Assembly (NCBI GenBank): GCA_003445715.1
Contig: DMCS01000060.1
Span: forward strand, 15,150-22,850
Source: Candidatus Mesolinea sp.
GTDB lineage: Bacteria; Chloroflexota; Anaerolineae; Anaerolineales; Anaerolineaceae
Length of the DNA stretch: 7,701 nt
Direction: 5' to 3'
The position numbers and the translations under genes were made by a program. Positions within the stretch are counted from its first letter, which is position 1; every line of letters begins with the position of its first letter. Below are positions 1 through 5,648 of this stretch, one piece after another. The notes below the pieces were generated by a model. The model worked only from the letters and a program-made list of their open reading frames with translations. It was not told the DNA's origin and did no database searches.

Positions 1-5
1 CAATA

Positions 6-2159
6 CTAACTTATACTTTTTGGACTTATCTCAAGGTTATCCATTAAACGTTGGAGTAACCTTTGTTGCGCTTGTAAGTCAGTTTCAGATTGCAAAAGGG
101 CATTCAGTTCTTCAGCCCCAGGCACCTCGTTCGGTAACCATCCAAAATATCCGCCTTCTAATCGCTTTTGCGTCTGCACCAAAAGATCTGCCAGTTCCTG
201 CCCAGTCAACGAAGCTAAGCGGGCAGATGGTCCACCGGCATCAAAACCCAATTCCAAAGTGCGGTTAACGGCAAAGCTTAATGGATTGCGAATCTCAGAG
301 GTGAGACTTCCATAGATCAGCCAAGAGAGAAAACATTGCTCAGCATGCCGATCTTGGATTTGTATTCTCAAGATAGGGTTTATGCGCTCTAAAATGATGG
401 TCAAATCAATAGTGTTAACAAATTTCTCCCTTCCCACCTCATTGGAAATGGGATTAAATGGTTCTAATGCTACGCTGGTATCTGGAGGTAGGATATATTT
501 AGAAAAGAATTGGGTATCTTTAAGCTTATAAAGTATATTAATTATCGCCTCAAACTGACATATTTCATTAGTAACAAGAATCTCAAAATGACAATTTAAT
601 ACATCGACTAAGGTATCAAAATGATATATTAACTTCGTATCTAAAGTCTCATTCTGACAAATTCCTTCTCGAGCTAAGGTCTCAAAATGACATAAATGCA
701 TTGGGCTGTGGCGCGCTGCACGAAGGAGTAAGGTATAAACAACCGGTTCTTTCACAAATGCCTCCCAAACTGGAGGGGTCATCCTTTGATCGGGTTCTAA
801 CAAGAAACCATACACAGCTCCTTGCAGAATCTCGTCTGACTGCGTGAGTTGAACTTCGCTTACCCTTAATTGCCAATCGGTTCCCGATTCACTTTGACGG
901 GTGGCGATGCGGCAAAGATATTGGCCAGCTAACTCGCGGTTCGTCGTACGCCAATTGCGTGTGTATTCTGATTGTGTCTTGACTGTGTTTTTACGTGGTC
1001 TACCGCGTGCGCTAGGTTTTAGTTGGGGGATACGTTTAGGAAGTGTCTCCGAGCTGATCCACTTCTGCAAGGTCTCCAAACCACCGGGTACCCAAAAGGT
1101 ATTTCGGTCTTTACCATGCGCCCAGTCAATGTAACAACAATTTCTGCTCATCAAGTAAAGCATACCCAAATCACTGCCTAACTCGGGAAGAACACGACGG
1201 AACCAATACCACGGAACAGCGAGGAAACTTTCAGGGCGAATTAAATGTGCAGCAAGGCGATCGCATAAAGCAGCTTGTGTTGAAGAAAGTTTGTCAAGCC
1301 CGCAAGCAGATTGAAAAACCTCGTGAACTGAAGCGGCATCAGAAAAGCGCTGAATATCAGAATCGTCTGGTGTACGGAATGGAAAGGCGAGAATATTACC
1401 CCGGGGGCTTTCCAATGCCCGAGTCAACAAGTCAGAAGGTTCCAGACCAACCTGATTTGCTTTGAACCAGGCGTATAGATCCTGCGCATCTCCAGGAGTT
1501 AGCAACATTCCGCGATAAGTGTAGGTGTTAGGAGCTCGGGTAACCTTGCCATCTATAAAGTGGTGCACTGGTTCAGCGCGGCGTACAAACCAGTCCATAT
1601 GCCCCGATTTAAAAATACGGAAAAAAGTAGCCCTACTGATAACATTACCGAGCATATCCAGAAGGGAATTTACATCAATCGTTACAGCATCTCCAAACTT
1701 TGGATAGAGTTGATCAGCACCATGCTCTCGCGAGGCACGGTAGAATGCCTGACGCAATGCTGTGGCAATGAGAACTGCACTCGAACCCACATAGGGAACA
1801 AAACGTAATAAATATGCGGGAACCGCAACGATTGACTCTGGAGAAATGATGGCTTCGGTAACATTTGAGGCACCAATATCTATATTAAATGCCTCTTCTG
1901 TTTTTGGGGTAACTGTGCCCATGGGCACAGTTGAGCGTAGGGATAACTTTAGCCGTTTTCCTGTGACATCCTGAACTACTGTATCAATCAGCGGGTAATA
2001 TTGGCACAGTTTGGCATAGAATCTGGGCTCTGCGGTTAGGGTATAAGCTCCATCAAAATCCACTACCACAGAATCAAGTAAGTTTCGGAGCTCCGGGACT
2101 GCTTTAGTCTCTAACTCTGCGCAGATTTGTTGCCAGGCATCGATGATAGTGTCACTCAT
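6..2159 (-). CDS. Putative replication initiator (Rep) with embedded iterons
   Basis: A 717-residue protein that I do not recognise as a named family; the initiator role is inferred. Residues about 8-75 resemble DnaA domain I: a Trp-led helix (AWQQI), a beta strand, a helix with RFYAKL, then LIDTVV and KRLKLSL. Residues 106-141 and 308-344 resemble each other (PES..AVP......GS..), suggesting duplicated winged-helix domains; SRATFFRIF at 175-183 looks like a recognition helix. RGRPRK at 385-390 is an AT-hook core. Residues 490-544 are five 11-residue units (CHFET, CQNET, YHFDT, CHFEI, CQFEA) encoded by the 33-bp DNA repeats. The C-terminus (650-712) is helical and charged. It lies 26 bp downstream of the AAA ATPase gene on the same strand, so the two are probably co-transcribed. 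The ATG at 2159 has no Shine-Dalgarno sequence, unlike the other main genes here, so translation may be weak or coupled. It could also be a phage replication protein of the lambda O type. Confidence 0.72.
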   Translation of the reverse strand: MSDTIIDAWQQICAELETKAVPELRNLLDSVVVDFDGAYTLTAEPRFYAKLCQYYPLIDTVVQDVTGKRLKLSLRSTVPMGTVTPKTEEAFNIDIGASNVTEAIISPESIVAVPAYLLRFVPYVGSSAVLIATALRQAFYRASREHGADQLYPKFGDAVTIDVNSLLDMLGNVISRATFFRIFKSGHMDWFVRRAEPVHHFIDGKVTRAPNTYTYRGMLLTPGDAQDLYAWFKANQVGLEPSDLLTRALESPRGNILAFPFRTPDDSDIQRFSDAASVHEVFQSACGLDKLSSTQAALCDRLAAHLIRPESFLAVPWYWFRRVLPELGSDLGMLYLMSRNCCYIDWAHGKDRNTFWVPGGLETLQKWISSETLPKRIPQLKPSARGRPRKNTVKTQSEYTRNWRTTNRELAGQYLCRIATRQSESGTDWQLRVSEVQLTQSDEILQGAVYGFLLEPDQRMTPPVWEAFVKEPVVYTLLLRAARHSPMHLCHFETLAREGICQNETLDTKLIYHFDTLVDVLNCHFEILVTNEICQFEAIINILYKLKDTQFFSKYILPPDTSVALEPFNPISNEVGREKFVNTIDLTIILERINPILRIQIQDRHAEQCFLSWLIYGSLTSEIRNPLSFAVNRTLELGFDAGGPSARLASLTGQELADLLVQTQKRLEGGYFGWLPNEVPGAEELNALLQSETDLQAQQRLLQRLMDNLEISPKSIS
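491..545. other. AT-rich stretch beside the iterons, candidate unwinding element
   Basis: By hand count only 11 of 55 bases are G or C (about 80% A+T). The stretch abuts the first iteron at 550. In rep's reading direction it comes just after the iterons, the same order as in the lambda origin (iterons, then an AT-rich tract, within O). It encodes rep residues about 539-556 and is far more AT-rich than rep before or after. The unwinding role is inferred from position and composition. Confidence 0.5.
550..697 (+). repeat. Five iterons, 33-bp period, inside rep
   Basis: Direct repeats begin at 550, 583, 616, 649 and 682, exactly 33 bp apart. The plus-strand consensus is TCAAAATGACAWATT. Unit cores are TCAAACTGACA, TCAAAATGACA, TCAAAATGATA, TCATTCTGACA and TCAAAATGACA. 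A period of 33 bp is about 3.1 helical turns, so bound proteins would lie on nearly the same face. It is also 11 codons, so the reading frame of rep is kept. An identical core occurs in non-coding DNA at 5380, which argues that the DNA sequence is selected. Iterons inside the initiator gene are known in phage lambda O and in RepA_N plasmids. These are likely Rep binding sites and part of the replication origin. Confidence 0.72.
1911..1932. promoter_or_regulatory. Palindrome copy 1, candidate parS or operator, within rep
   Basis: A perfect 22-bp palindrome centred at 1921.5 with the 16-bp core TGTGCCCATGGGCACA. The core recurs exactly at 4028-4043 and 4067-4082. The length and TGT...ACA frame resemble 16-bp ParB sites such as the Bacillus parS TGTTTCACGTGAAACA, but the inner bases differ. 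It lies in rep codons for STVPMGTV (residues about 76-83), in the linker after the DnaA-I-like domain. Binding by ParB, or by Rep itself, is inferred. Confidence 0.55.
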
Positions 2160-2185
2160 GACGTTATAAGAAAATTCGAAAATAA

Positions 2186-2989
2186 CTAAATCCGAGAAGA
2201 CAGATTAGGGATCGAAAGGATGTTTTTACGCTCCTCCAAAACGATCGAAAGGTAGTCTGAAGCTAAGAATAACGCTTCTGTCAGAGAGCCGTGTGAACTC
2301 TCGGAAATCTCTAAAGCTGTGGATTCCGGTAAAATCGAAAGAGGGTCAGACAGACCAGCCATACGGCAGCGCACATAAAGCAAACTAGCGATTTCCTGTA
2401 CGCTAGGAGAACGAAAAGGTACATATAGCCCTAAGAACTGGCTGAGGTTGCCAATATTACTAACCGTGTTGTTTAAATCTTGTAAAAATATAATTGTACG
2501 AATCTTTTTTTGATGTTCGACAGACCAATCCAGAAGTTGGGTGAGATATTCTTGATCCACCGGAGGACCATCGAGGACAAGTAAAAGTTGGTCAGCGCTT
2601 TGCTCTAGGCGATTATATATATTCTCGATACGGCTTGCATTGGAGCGTGCTGAATGAATGCCTAAGGTATCAATCACTGCCATCAGAAAGTGGCGTGGTT
2701 CAGTTAAGGTATTTGTATTCAGGTAAAGCCCAAACACAGTACCGCGATTTTCTAACAGGAAATGCGTTTCGGCGAGCTTCATTGCCAGCATACTTTTACC
2801 ACTACCTACTGGACCGGAGACAACGCCAAGGTTTTTATAAGGGTCTTTTTGGTCACTAAGGAAGCCGTGGACAACTTCCAGGACATTGCGCTGCTCACTG
2901 AGGTTGGCGTAGAAGAATCGTGTATCTTGATAGTGGATAAAAGGATGCTCTAAAAATCCGGCTTGAAGAAGATCAGGTGTAGTAATCAT
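2186..2989 (-). CDS. ExeA/GspA-type AAA ATPase, probable replication partner
   Basis: A 267-residue P-loop ATPase. The N-terminal signature HPFIHYQDTRFFY (15-27) matches the 'PF...PD.RFF' opening of ExeA/GspA-like AAA proteins. Walker A is GPVGSGKS (59-66). The Walker B strand is LLLVLD (135-140), but the next residue is Gly where the family usually has the catalytic Glu, so hydrolysis may be weak or unusual. TIIFLQ (165-170) fits sensor 1, and GSLTEALFLAS (234-244) fits the end of the ATPase lid. There is no signal peptide or membrane helix, so it is cytoplasmic. A GGAG at 3001-3004 lies 11 nt before the ATG, and a strong promoter lies just upstream. It is first in the operon with rep. A role in helicase loading or origin remodelling is inferred from that context; related ATPases also serve transposition (TniB/MuB) and secretion, but no transposase is present. 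Confidence 0.75.
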   Translation of the reverse strand: MITTPDLLQAGFLEHPFIHYQDTRFFYANLSEQRNVLEVVHGFLSDQKDPYKNLGVVSGPVGSGKSMLAMKLAETHFLLENRGTVFGLYLNTNTLTEPRHFLMAVIDTLGIHSARSNASRIENIYNRLEQSADQLLLVLDGPPVDQEYLTQLLDWSVEHQKKIRTIIFLQDLNNTVSNIGNLSQFLGLYVPFRSPSVQEIASLLYVRCRMAGLSDPLSILPESTALEISESSHGSLTEALFLASDYLSIVLEERKNILSIPNLSSRI

Positions 2990-3018
2990 GATTCATGACG
3001 CTCCGTCTTTTAGTAAAT

Positions 3019-3047
3019 AGATTAGCATGCGGAAGCGATTAAGTCAA
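3019..3047 (-). promoter_or_regulatory. Promoter of the AAA-rep operon
   Basis: On the minus strand, TTGACT (3042-3047) is separated by 17 bp from TAATCT (3019-3024). TGC directly precedes the -10, giving an extended -10. The predicted start near 3012 leaves a leader of about 23 nt before the ATPase ATG. Confidence 0.6.
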
Positions 3048-3050
3048 GTA

Positions 3051-3074
3051 CATAAGGAAATAAGCCTACTTATG
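3051..3074. promoter_or_regulatory. Inverted repeat upstream of the rep promoter, possible operator
   Basis: CATAAG at 3051-3056 and CTTATG at 3069-3074 form a 6-bp inverted repeat with a 12-bp spacer, just upstream of the rep -35 box (3042-3047) in the divergent region. It could bind a dimeric regulator, but 6-bp arms can arise by chance in AT-rich DNA. Confidence 0.2.
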
Positions 3075-3113
3075 CGAAGTGCTAGTAAAAATAAATTATT
3101 AATGAATTGCGCC

Positions 3114-3141
3114 TTGTATTTACCGCAAAATAATGTAAAAT
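3114..3141 (+). promoter_or_regulatory. Candidate promoter of the parA-parB operon
   Basis: TTGTAT (3114-3119), a 16-bp spacer and TAAAAT (3136-3141). An overlapping alternative is TTGCGC (3107-3112), 18 bp and TAATGT (3131-3136). Either would give a short leader before the parA ribosome site AGAGG (3172-3176). The matches are moderate and the exact hexamers are uncertain. Confidence 0.4.
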
Positions 3142-3183
3142 GGAAGAGATTAAATCATCCTCAATTATGTAAGAGGTTAACGA

Positions 3184-4011
3184 ATGTCAATTATATCCCT
3201 AATTAATCGTAAAGGTGGAGTGGGTAAATCCACCATAAGTATAAACCTGGCGGCTGGCTTAGCAACATATGAATCACGAAAACCGGGCAGCAAACCGGTT
3301 TTATTGATCGACATGGACGATCAGCTTAGCGCAACGATTACCGCCATGGGAGGGGGCTTAAATGATCAATTTGTACCCATGATTACTGCGGAAAATAACT
3401 TTCCTTCCGCATTGATTAATGGATATGGTGCCACTGAAACAATAATTGATAACTCCCTTCTTCCAAGAAAACGTGATGAAAAAGTCAAGATTTTTAAGAC
3501 GAACAAAGCTCGTATGGAGAACTTAGACGCTGAGTTGAAAACACGGGAGGATCCTGAGCTTCAATTGACCTATTTTTTAGAGCCAATCAAAAATGATTTT
3601 TCATTCATAATTATCGATAACCCCCCATCTGCCGGCATTGTCCCAATGAACTCACTAGTTGCTAGTACCCATGTGCTCATTCCGATTGAACCAGACGGAT
3701 TGAGCCTGATCGGTTTGGCAGATATTCTTCGTATGATTGAGGGTGTACGAAAAACCATTAATCCCGAATTAAAAATTTTGGGAATTATTCCATCCCGGTT
3801 TAGGATGGTTCGCAGGCAATCCCGCGACGTTATTGAAGATATGGAGCGACTGTATGGACATCTTTTACTTCCTTATGTGAAAGATTTAGCTGAAATTTCT
3901 GCAGCTACAACAGCTGGATATGACATATTTTCTTTTACTAATGAGAAATCGCAGGCATATCGTTGTGTATCAAATCTAGTCGATGCCGTTTTAGGAAAAT
4001 TAGGAGCATGA
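3184..4011 (+). CDS. parA: ParA-family partition ATPase
   Basis: A 275-residue MinD/ParA-type ATPase that should bind nucleoid DNA in the ATP form and move the ParB-bound replicon. The deviant Walker A motif KGGVGKST (10-17) has the signature Lys10. The A' motif LLIDMDDQLSAT (40-51) and Walker B IIIDNPPS (142-149) are intact, and VASTHVLIPIEPDGLSLIGL is the usual following strand and helix. There is no N-terminal helix-turn-helix, so it is not the long autoregulatory P1/F-type ParA. The ATG follows AGAGG by 7 nt. The stop codon overlaps the ATG of a 37-codon ORF that leads to parB. Divergence from the rep operon and pairing with parB support a plasmid partition role over a chromosomal one. 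Confidence 0.92.
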   Translation: MSIISLINRKGGVGKSTISINLAAGLATYESRKPGSKPVLLIDMDDQLSATITAMGGGLNDQFVPMITAENNFPSALINGYGATETIIDNSLLPRKRDEKVKIFKTNKARMENLDAELKTREDPELQLTYFLEPIKNDFSFIIIDNPPSAGIVPMNSLVASTHVLIPIEPDGLSLIGLADILRMIEGVRKTINPELKILGIIPSRFRMVRRQSRDVIEDMERLYGHLLLPYVKDLAEISAATTAGYDIFSFTNEKSQAYRCVSNLVDAVLGKLGA

Positions 4012-4121
4012 AGTATCGACAATATACTGTGCCCATGGGCACAGTTTTAGGACAAGATGAGAATCGTGTGCCCATGGGCACAATGGCTTTACCGGAAGCA
4101 GATAACATCACAAGGAGTTAG
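4008..4121 (+). CDS. Possible 37-residue peptide bridging parA and parB
   Basis: This short ORF begins at an ATG overlapping the parA stop (ATGA) and ends with TAG at 4119, inside the parB ribosome-site region and 4 nt before the parB ATG. It therefore closes the translational gap between the two genes. The peptide contains TVPMGTV and RVPMGTM, encoded by the two palindromes, and Rep contains TVPMGTV at its own palindrome. The GGAG at 4003-4006 is only 1 nt from the ATG, so initiation would depend on coupling with parA. It may be a coupling peptide, or simply an open frame created by the palindromes. I recognise no family. Confidence 0.3.
   Translation: MKYRQYTVPMGTVLGQDENRVPMGTMALPEADNITRS
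4026..4045. promoter_or_regulatory. Palindrome copy 2, candidate parS or operator
   Basis: A perfect 20-bp palindrome with the core TGTGCCCATGGGCACA at 4028-4043, centred 39 bp before copy 3 in the parA-parB junction. A centromere between or beside the par genes is common in plasmid partition loci. ParB binding here could also repress parB expression. Both roles are inferred. Confidence 0.6.
4067..4082. promoter_or_regulatory. Palindrome copy 3, candidate parS or operator
   Basis: An exact 16-bp copy of TGTGCCCATGGGCACA, 44 bp before the parB ATG. Only the 16-bp core matches the other two copies; flanking bases do not extend the symmetry. This marks 16 bp as the probable recognition unit. 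Confidence 0.6.
4112..4117 (+). promoter_or_regulatory. parB ribosome binding site
   Basis: AAGGAG lies 8 nt before the ATG at 4126. It fixes the parB start there rather than at the in-frame ATG at 4057, which has no ribosome site and would translate palindrome copy 3 as protein. Confidence 0.75.
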
Positions 4122-4125
4122 TGAG

Positions 4126-5265
4126 ATGGCAGAAACGAAAAAGAAAGGCTTTGGAGATTTAATTAGCATCACGAGTGAGGCTTTTAACGCGAGCACAGCC
4201 GAAGCCGAAATACCCGAAGAACAAGCTCCCAAAATTATCAGCAACAGGCAGAGCGTTTATCGCGTTCCGCTATCGATGATCAAACCTGATCGCTTTCAGG
4301 CTCGGTTTCTATTGCCATTTGAACTGCGAGAGGATTTCTTCCGGCAAGAAATTAATTGGGAAGAAACGGTGCGAAAATGGATGGCTTTGGCTGAAAAAGA
4401 CCGTTTGGTCCGTCGTGAAATAGAAGAACTGATTACATTGGGGGATTCGTTACATGATACTGGTCAGGTCAAACCCATTACAGGTCAAGTTGTAAATGAG
4501 GATGGACGCGATATATTTAAAATGTTGACGGGTGAGCGGCGGTTTTGGGCTACAGCTTTCCAAGCAGTGCTTAGCGGGCAAAAAGACGAGCCTTACGTTT
4601 TAGCCATCATTGATAATCAACCAAGCTTGGAAAAACAAATCGCAGAGAACATTGCCTACAAAGCGTTGACGCCAGTCGGTAAAGCGCGAGCAGCGGCAAG
4701 GATTGTTTTAGAGGCAAATGGCATTCAGCCTAATGAATCTTTAGACGAATACAGCTACTTTCGTCAAGTTTTTGAGGTGCGATTAAGCGATGAAACCAAA
4801 GACACCTTACTCAAGACTTTGCAGTTAGAACGCACTTATTACGGCCGCCTCATGAAGTTCTTCGAACTCCCCCAGGATTTATTGGAGATTTGTGACCGCT
4901 CAGAAATGCCAGAGCGAGTATTACGCGAAATTATGCAATATGATGCCAAATATTGGCACGCAGCTGTGCACTATTATGCCGAGCATGACGGCCGCACTTA
5001 TCAGGATGTGCATGCATTTCTCGAGCGCATATCGGGTCGCGAGAAAACACGCAAGGTACGTCTACCCACAGACCCAGCAACCAAGTCGGCTCGATCATTG
5101 AAGCGTGTATTCTTAAACCTGGATGAGCTGCCGCAGGAAGACAAGTTGGGTTCAATAGCTGATGCGCTCGTCAGTGAGATCGATCCCGATGATGCCCGCC
5201 GGATAATTGATCAGATGGAACAACTCACCGAAGCACTGAAGGTTCGGATAAATAATCTTAAGTAA
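4126..5265 (+). CDS. parB: ParB-family centromere-binding protein
   Basis: A 379-residue ParB/Spo0J-type protein. After a flexible N-terminus, the ParB N-terminal CTPase fold has VPLSMIKPDRFQAR (47-60), GDSLHDTGQVKPIT (106-119), the GERR box (136-139) and ENIAYKALTP (174-183). A helix-turn-helix follows at about 221-246 (SDETKDTLLK, then ERTYYGRLMKF), and the C-terminus (337-376) is helical and probably dimerises. Between the FQAR strand and the GQVKPI box there are about 55 residues, some 25 more than is typical, a helical insertion. The protein should bind the palindromes and slide along DNA as a CTP clamp. In this family a GERR-type box binds CTP. The gene follows parA and ends just before a terminator. 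Confidence 0.88.
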   Translation: MAETKKKGFGDLISITSEAFNASTAEAEIPEEQAPKIISNRQSVYRVPLSMIKPDRFQARFLLPFELREDFFRQEINWEETVRKWMALAEKDRLVRREIEELITLGDSLHDTGQVKPITGQVVNEDGRDIFKMLTGERRFWATAFQAVLSGQKDEPYVLAIIDNQPSLEKQIAENIAYKALTPVGKARAAARIVLEANGIQPNESLDEYSYFRQVFEVRLSDETKDTLLKTLQLERTYYGRLMKFFELPQDLLEICDRSEMPERVLREIMQYDAKYWHAAVHYYAEHDGRTYQDVHAFLERISGREKTRKVRLPTDPATKSARSLKRVFLNLDELPQEDKLGSIADALVSEIDPDDARRIIDQMEQLTEALKVRINNLK

Positions 5266-5282
5266 TATAAATTCTTGTATCC

Positions 5283-5310
5283 CCCAGGCATACCGACGCC
5301 TGGGTTTTTT
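5283..5310 (+). terminator. Rho-independent terminator of the par operon
   Basis: CCCAGGC (5283-5289) and GCCTGGG (5298-5304) form a 7-bp GC-rich stem with an 8-nt loop, followed by six T residues. It begins 17 bp after the parB stop. Confidence 0.88.
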
Positions 5311-5377
5311 ATATAGCCCCTAAGTCAAATATGTCCAAAATAATTGATGGATGACACGATGGGATTTAATTTCAACG

Positions 5378-5395
5378 TATCAAAATGACAAATTG
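5378..5395 (+). repeat. Sixth iteron copy, outside coding sequence
   Basis: TATCAAAATGACAAATTG contains the exact iteron core TCAAAATGACA (5380-5390), in the same orientation as the five copies in rep and about 4.7 kb away. It is in non-coding DNA, so no protein repeat explains it. It may be a Rep-binding site for copy control by looping or for regulation of the downstream gene. Confidence 0.5.
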
Positions 5396-5561
5396 TGTTT
5401 ATTTGCTAATCTCCGTCATGGAATGTAACAATAAATGGGGTGCACTGCACATATCAAAATTAGTTGGACTTGAAATGAGGAGTTTACGCTTTGTAAAGAA
5501 TAATTTGATTTAAAATACTAATGCGTATAGGTATTCTAATAAAACAAGTGAATGCTACATC

Positions 5562-5590
5562 TTGGCACTGATATTGCATCTCATTAAACA
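5562..5590 (+). promoter_or_regulatory. Weak promoter candidate for the muramidase gene
   Basis: TTGGCA (5562-5567), a 17-bp spacer and TAAACA (5585-5590). The -35 is good and the -10 poor. It lies about 60 bp before the ATG, and no better pair is evident nearby. Confidence 0.3.
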
Positions 5591-5648
5591 ATATGTTTCG
5601 TAAATCATTGATCAGTCTTATATGCTGATTGATTAGGAGGATGAGATT

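Larger units (their letters stand above)
5311..5648. other. AT-rich intergenic region between parB and the muramidase gene
   Basis: There is no supported gene in this 338-bp stretch. It holds the free iteron copy at 5378-5395, a partial copy (TATCAAAAT, 5452-5460), a small palindrome GTGCACTGCAC (5440-5450), a weak promoter candidate (5562-5590) and the ribosome site AGGAGG (5635-5640) of the muramidase gene. A second origin element or a leader region are possible uses. Confidence 0.5.

Noticed and set aside
550..697. CRISPR-like array
   Set aside because: The units are only about 13-15 bp conserved with a 33-bp start-to-start period and lie in frame in a long gene. CRISPR repeats are longer and nearly identical.
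20..1808. Short plus-strand ORFs opposite rep
   Set aside because: They are antisense shadows of the continuous rep frame, with no ribosome sites or recognisable motifs.
4057..4125. ParB start at ATG 4057
   Set aside because: No ribosome site precedes it, and the extra 23 residues would be translated from palindrome copy 3. ATG 4126 has AAGGAG 8 nt upstream and a typical ParB N-terminus.
5440..5450. Palindrome GTGCACTGCAC
   Set aside because: A short single copy, unrelated to the 16-bp palindrome, with no partner in the window.
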